From Nemertoderma westbladi (lineage: Eukaryota > Xenacoelomorpha > Nemertodermatida > Nemertodermatidae): DNA of 21,292 nt. A program made the translations under genes and the position numbers. The notes beneath the pieces are model-generated. The model ran no database searches. It saw nothing but the letters and a program-made list of their open reading frames with translations, and was not told where the DNA came from. The stretch lies in contig JAUCBJ010003236.1 in NCBI GenBank assembly GCA_032718475.1, forward strand, positions 1-21,292, written 5' to 3'. The stretch's first letter is position 1. Each line of letters begins with the position of its first letter. This document shows, in pieces, positions 17,241 through 21,292 of the stretch.

Positions 17241-17669
17241 ATGGTATTTGAAAGATATGTTGAGGTTGGTAGGGTGGCTCTCGTTAGTTGCGGACCATAT
17301 AAAGGGAAAGTCTGTGCGATTATCGATGTAATCGACCAGAATCGTGCTCTAGTCGAGGGGCCATCAACGAAACAAGGAGAGGAAGGGGTCCCGCGTCAAG
17401 CGATTCGGTTTAAATTGCTCCAGCTGCTCCCCTACAAAATAAAAATAGCCCATACAACCAGAAGCAAAGCCTTGAAATCTGCCTGGGATAAGGAATCCAT
17501 ATCTACCAAGTGGACAACGAGTATTGTTTGTCAAAAACTCGACGCTCGAAAGCGGCGGCAACTTCTCACCGATTTCGACAGGTTTAAGTTGATGAAGACG
17601 AAACAGAGACGGCAGCGACTAATTCGTTTGTGTATGGGTCCAAAGCCGAAAGATAAGGCAAACAAGTAA
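17241..17669 (+). CDS. RPL14: Ribosomal protein eL14 (L14e), intronless divergent copy
   Basis: The 142-residue product starts MVFERYVEVGRVA, the conserved beginning of eL14. An N-terminal KOW/SH3-like region spans about 6-41 with DVIDQNRALVEGP, followed by PRQAIRFK (51-58) and the family signature TDFDRFKLMK (110-119), then a basic tail. eL14 is part of the large cytosolic ribosomal subunit. Oddities: no intron interrupts the ORF although animal eL14 genes usually have several; six residues, KQGEEG (44-49), have no counterpart in the usual sequence; and the W-x-K-K segment expected before the signature reads VCQKLDARK. The intact frame despite this divergence argues for a retained paralogue or retrogene rather than a dead copy. 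No poly(A) tract follows; the first AATAAA is at 18280. Confidence 0.87.
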   Translation: MVFERYVEVGRVALVSCGPYKGKVCAIIDVIDQNRALVEGPSTKQGEEGVPRQAIRFKLLQLLPYKIKIAHTTRSKALKSAWDKESISTKWTTSIVCQKLDARKRRQLLTDFDRFKLMKTKQRRQRLIRLCMGPKPKDKANK

Positions 17670-18970
17670 ACTCGATAGTTTACAATGTCTGGGATTTGGA
17701 CGAAGTTTCTTTAGAGTTAATTCTTCTAGTAAACTATTCGTATTCGGTGCACATTACTTGTGTTATCGTTCTGGTATTTTATTTGTTGTATTTGTGAATA
17801 ATACTGCGAATAGGCCTACCTGATGTAAATTGGGACACATTCTAAGGGATATAGCTGTATAGCGGAAGTTGTTGTTTTGTTATATTCATTAGTATATATA
17901 AACGAAACGCTGGAGAATTCCAAGCACTTCCCCTACCATCTTGTGTGCTCTATGGATCGATCGAATTTAAAATTTTGCCGAACCGAATTTGAAAAAAAAA
18001 TTCGGCAAATTCGGTACCGAATATATATTGAAAGATTTGACACTAAAGTTCCACCAAAGTCACAATATTCAATTTTAATTTTGAATGTAAAAATTTATCA
18101 AAAAATTCCGAAAAAAATCCGTCAAAAAATTGACAGAGTGACAGTCCACTATGCAAATTACCAATCTGCCAATATTACTGAATGTAATGATTATTTATTA
18201 CATGGGAAAAAAGTAGAACTTTTTTTTTCACTATTTTCGAAGCATTTTCATGATTTTTTTACCGAGCGTCGCCGAAGTTAATAAAGCGTCGAGAGAATAT
18301 TGAAAACAATTTATACACGTTTGTTTCCCATGTAGCCACATGTAATACGTAATTTTATTCTTAAATTGGTACTTTTTTGTTGCTCAATTCTTCAATAAAA
18401 GATAGAGCGATATGTAGTGGTACAAAATAAATTGAACTGTAGTATTTTACTACATTGCTTCAATAGTTAATGAAATTCAAATTACTGTACTCTTCAACTC
18501 CTGATGTTGCCTTACTCAATTTTAAATAATTTAGTGTTCTCGAATATTTATTACCTAACTAGAGAGCAGCTTAATTACATACACCAATATTGGATATTGA
18601 GTTCCGTTTTGGAGTTCGTCTTGCAGACACTAAAGTTGCAATAACTTTTCAGTGTGTGCATGGATTTTGCTCAAATTACGTGCAAACCTTGTCTACGTCC
18701 GAAGTTCAGTTCATTCAACACATGTAATAAAATTCAAGAAATTCCAAGAAAAATATTTTAATTTACTTTATCGCCTGAAAAAATGCAATCCTATATTGTT
18801 TTATAGGCATACCAAATTTAAGGTTAGCCTATAATTGCAATTTGGTCACGATTGAGTCCTAAAAATGTCATTACAAAAAGTATGTCAGCGAGTGGGATTC
18901 GATTCGAGTGGGACAGCGAGTCGGCCTAATCATATGTTACCGTACATTGTTACATATTATAAAATAAGGC
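17670..18970. other. AT-rich non-coding stretch downstream of eL14
   Basis: No convincing gene is seen. A hairpin TTGCCGAA...TTCGGCAA lies near 17973-18006, and an AATAAA at 18280-18285. A 134-codon frame at 17877-18281 lacks an ATG start and has lysine/isoleucine-rich, AT-driven composition, so it is not called. CAGCGAGT(G/C)GG occurs twice near 18885 and 18914. Confidence 0.5.
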
Positions 18971-19037
18971 AAACTGCCCTGGCCCATGTGAGGATCGAAC
19001 CCACGACCTACAGGAGATGTGAATTTAATGCAACCAC
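18971..19037 (-). mobile_element. tRNA-derived SINE (copy 2, 5'-truncated)
   Basis: Read on the minus strand this is a relative of the SINE at 3096-3163, differing at roughly a sixth of the positions. It has a B-box (GGGTTCGATCC, plus-strand 18992-19002) with a well-paired T-arm and the tail CCAGGGCAGTTT. The A-box half is missing: similarity stops at GTGGTT (19032-19037). Confidence 0.75.
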
Positions 19038-19086
19038 TTATTAGTTTTTCGCTGGAAAAAAGTAAAATCAATGCAATCATATGGGT

Positions 19087-19112
19087 TACTTTTTTCCCTA
19101 GGGAAAAAAGTA
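19087..19112. repeat. Perfect 26-bp palindrome
   Basis: The half sequence is TACTTTTTTCCCT and the second half is its exact complement. A partial third copy, GGAAAAAAGTAAA, lies at about 19053. Confidence 0.9.
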
Positions 19113-19278
19113 CTAATTTTTCTCCCAAATTTGGGGTATATTCGAGGGAAAATGTAACAATTTAAGATTAAAAACTTTTAGGCAAAATGGAATGTGTAAG
19201 GTTTTTGAATTGTAGACTATTCGTTACTGTGGGGCGAGCCCCGAAGTTGGCGGAGCCTTAACGAACTGTCAATGTAAT

Positions 19279-19311
19279 GGGGGGAGGGGGGGTGGGGGGG
19301 GGGGGGGGGGG
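19279..19311 (+). repeat. G-run with G-quadruplex potential
   Basis: Six G, A, seven G, T, eighteen G in a row. Several runs of three or more G with short spacers satisfy the usual quadruplex pattern. The exact run length may be a sequencing or assembly artefact. Confidence 0.85.
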
Positions 19312-20087
19312 TTGTTGATTATGGCAATAGTTGTCGTTGTTACGATTTTGACATGCTAATAACTTTGTCGGATTTAAAGCTGTCGAGTTGAAAGTCGAGT
19401 CGACTTTCAGACACCATCAGTTCAACAGTCCCCCGCTAGAGTGTTTCATGTCTAAACAGTAAATTTCCCATTTTCGTGATTTTAATCAGTTTTACTAGAA
19501 AACTGACTGCTTCTTTGTGAGGCGGTACTCCATCTACGCTTCTATAATCTGCCACTAGAGGTCGAAATATCTGAAACATTCTCTCATTTCGTTGGCAGAT
19601 ATAAGCCTACATGCTAGAACATAGACCATCAACACACAACAGGCTGCGTCTTTATTGGGACAATAATCTTTCGTAAGTTCTCCAGCCTACCACTATATTA
19701 GTAGGCTGAAATTAATCATTTTAGAAATACCTGAAATGAAATCATTCAGCCATTTCGTATTATTGTTCATACACCCTGATCCTTTCTTTCTGTTTGATAC
19801 CTATTCTAGACCTCAGACTGAGTTTCTGTAAGGCCTTAAATCGACTGCAGTTACGAAGTCTGGTAAAGTACAGTAACTAGGGGGCATCTGCTTAGATTTT
19901 GTTTATAATTCAATCGAGTTGACACTCTATGTCAATGCTGCGCGAAGGCCCCACTTCGTGTAAATTCAGTAACAGAAAATTCAATAGGTCCAAATAAAGG
20001 GGAATTGAGATAACTCGAAAACTAAAAGAGCGGGAAACTTCATTTATCGGCCACACCTATAGTAAAAAGACATTTGGTTCCCCTCAG
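19312..20087. other. Non-coding stretch
   Basis: No gene is visible. A hairpin GAAAGTCGA-G-TCGACTTTC lies at 19390-19408. GCCACTAGAGGTCG near 19550 resembles the CTCF-like word of the 234-bp satellite, as does CCGCTAGAGTG near 19433. Confidence 0.5.
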
Positions 20088-20283
20088 GTTGGAATACAAA
20101 AGTAATCGATCTCAGCTACGGTCTACATCTATACTATCCAGTATCCAGTTGGCTTATCTGGCGGTGGATGGCGAAATATGTTTTCCAACAATCCGTCATG
20201 AATCCTTTAAGAAAAAAGCTGACAGAAAGTTATCAAAACATCAAAAATCAAAACATCATTTGGAAATTATGTATTTTTTTGAG
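20088..20283 (+). other. Possible exon or transposase-finger remnant (weak)
   Basis: A frame open from 20074 is bounded by a plausible splice acceptor (CCCCTCAG, ending 20087) and a strong donor (GAG/GTAAGAA, 20281-20290). The 65 codons end in a basic stretch, FKKKADRKLSKHQKSKHHLE, whose K-L-x2-H-x2-S-x2-H spacing faintly recalls the TTF-type/BED-like fingers of hAT and ZMYM proteins. There is no ATG nearby and no neighbouring exon is recognised. It may be a chance pattern. Confidence 0.2.
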
Positions 20284-21292
20284 GTAAGAAATCCGTGAAG
20301 TGGACGGACGATGCACTTTCTTAGTTAATTGGTCATGGACTCGGTTTGCCTGGCACACGAGCCCATTAGGCCTACACCAACATATCTACTGTACATATGT
20401 AATCAGTACATTAGCAGAAGAGGTGCCCCATTTGTCAATTGTTTTTTGGTTCGGTTCGGTATAAACGAATGTGGCCGCACCCTACAGGACAAGTCGTACA
20501 ACATGTAGGCATACATCGAGTTTGCGGATGCGGAAATTCAAATTGGACGAATGAAGTGATTGAAAAGATCCCCTCAATGATTTGTTATTAGTATCTTATG
20601 TTCTTAACAGTAGTATCTCTGAAATATTTATCCATATCCGTGATCTACTGCAAAATGTCGTAACGTTGAGTTGCTGGCGCACACGTAATTATCGGTGAAA
20701 ATCAAAATCGATATAGGGGGAAATAACGGGACTGGAATGTCGGTTGGCGACATATCGTGTCCATTATCAGTAGGGTTGATCGTCGGTTGAGTGGCTGGTT
20801 TCGCGATATGGAATCCGACCCCCCACCATCCAACCTCTCCCACCTCCGTCAGTAGTAAATCTTTCCTTCCTTCACCTCCCTTGCTATGTACTGTACATTC
20901 CCCTTGATTGTCCTCCTGCCATATAATTGATTTCGGCATAATATAAGGTCGTATGCGAAATAATAAAATTTCCAGGTTTCCTTTGTTGCCATGTTATATG
21001 TTTAACTTACTGAGCCTTCAAAACTCTGCTACCATTACAGGTCACAATTCCCCAAAGGCCAGTCCACACAGCAATGTGAAACACGATAGGAAAGGAAATA
21101 CAGCAGCACTCTGCTGAGTCTTTTGCATGTAAATAACTATGTTAATAACAATGTAGTATATGGTTCATTCGGATGTAATAATTTTGTAGATGTTTGCGTT
21201 TCCTGATCACTTTCATCTTTCAGCATCTTTTAATTATGCAATTATGTAATAAGATAACCTATTTAAGTTGGCAACCTATTTTTTATATCTTC
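20284..21292. other. Right-hand AT-rich stretch without recognised features
   Basis: Nothing is recognised in about 1000 bases. A minus-strand frame of 103 codons (20939-20628) exists, but the peptide resembles no known family and has no supporting context. AGGCCTAC occurs once near 20369. Confidence 0.5.

Noticed and set aside
17877-18281. 134-codon frame after eL14
   Set aside because: No ATG start, composition driven by A/T runs, and no recognisable motif.
20628-20939. 103-codon minus-strand frame
   Set aside because: The peptide shows no domain, no repeat of known families and no neighbouring gene structure.

Overview
This is eukaryotic nuclear DNA, most likely from a marine invertebrate. 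It is AT-rich, has almost no host coding sequence, and is crowded with non-LTR retrotransposon remains, a tRNA-derived SINE, foldback elements, a MITE and several satellites. The frequent palindromic words AGGCCTA and ACCGGT, and the foldback elements with arms made of short tandem repeats (a layout known from the sea-urchin TU elements), make an echinoderm plausible. That is an inference, not proof.

Layout. Positions 1-2936 hold a broken EEP-endonuclease/reverse-transcriptase LINE, cut off by four 22-bp palindromic repeats (2937-3022). A tRNA-derived SINE follows (about 3075-3165). Positions 3572-6916 are the best coding region: an uninterrupted 1114-codon ORF of a restriction-like-endonuclease (RLE) LINE with an N-terminal cysteine cluster, a reverse transcriptase, a CCHC finger and a C-terminal PD-(D/E)XK-like nuclease. 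A 234-bp satellite (7207-about 7840) carries a CTCF-like motif once per unit.

From 8130 to 13730 lies a chain of inverted-repeat elements: foldback 1 (8130-8440), foldback 2 (8785-9405), a 1.46-kb TIR element with a 10-bp flanking direct repeat (10702-12160) that contains a 68-bp satellite with higher-order structure, and foldback 4 (about 12171-13725) with arms of 21-bp repeats. Between foldbacks 1 and 2 sits a copy of the 5' end of a ribosomal protein eL14 gene. Its full-length relative is at 17241-17669. Between foldback 2 and the TIR element, two LINE fragments lie in opposite orientation, possibly a twin-primed insertion.

The right part holds a 512-bp TA-flanked MITE (15037-15548), two related hairpins (15645 and 16530), the intronless, divergent eL14 ORF, a second truncated SINE (minus strand, about 18971-19037), a G-run and long AT-rich stretches without recognisable genes. 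The only likely host-type protein is eL14; everything else recognisable is selfish or repetitive DNA. The most interesting theme is the clustering of several distinct foldback elements whose arms grow from short tandem repeats, next to a captured host-gene fragment.
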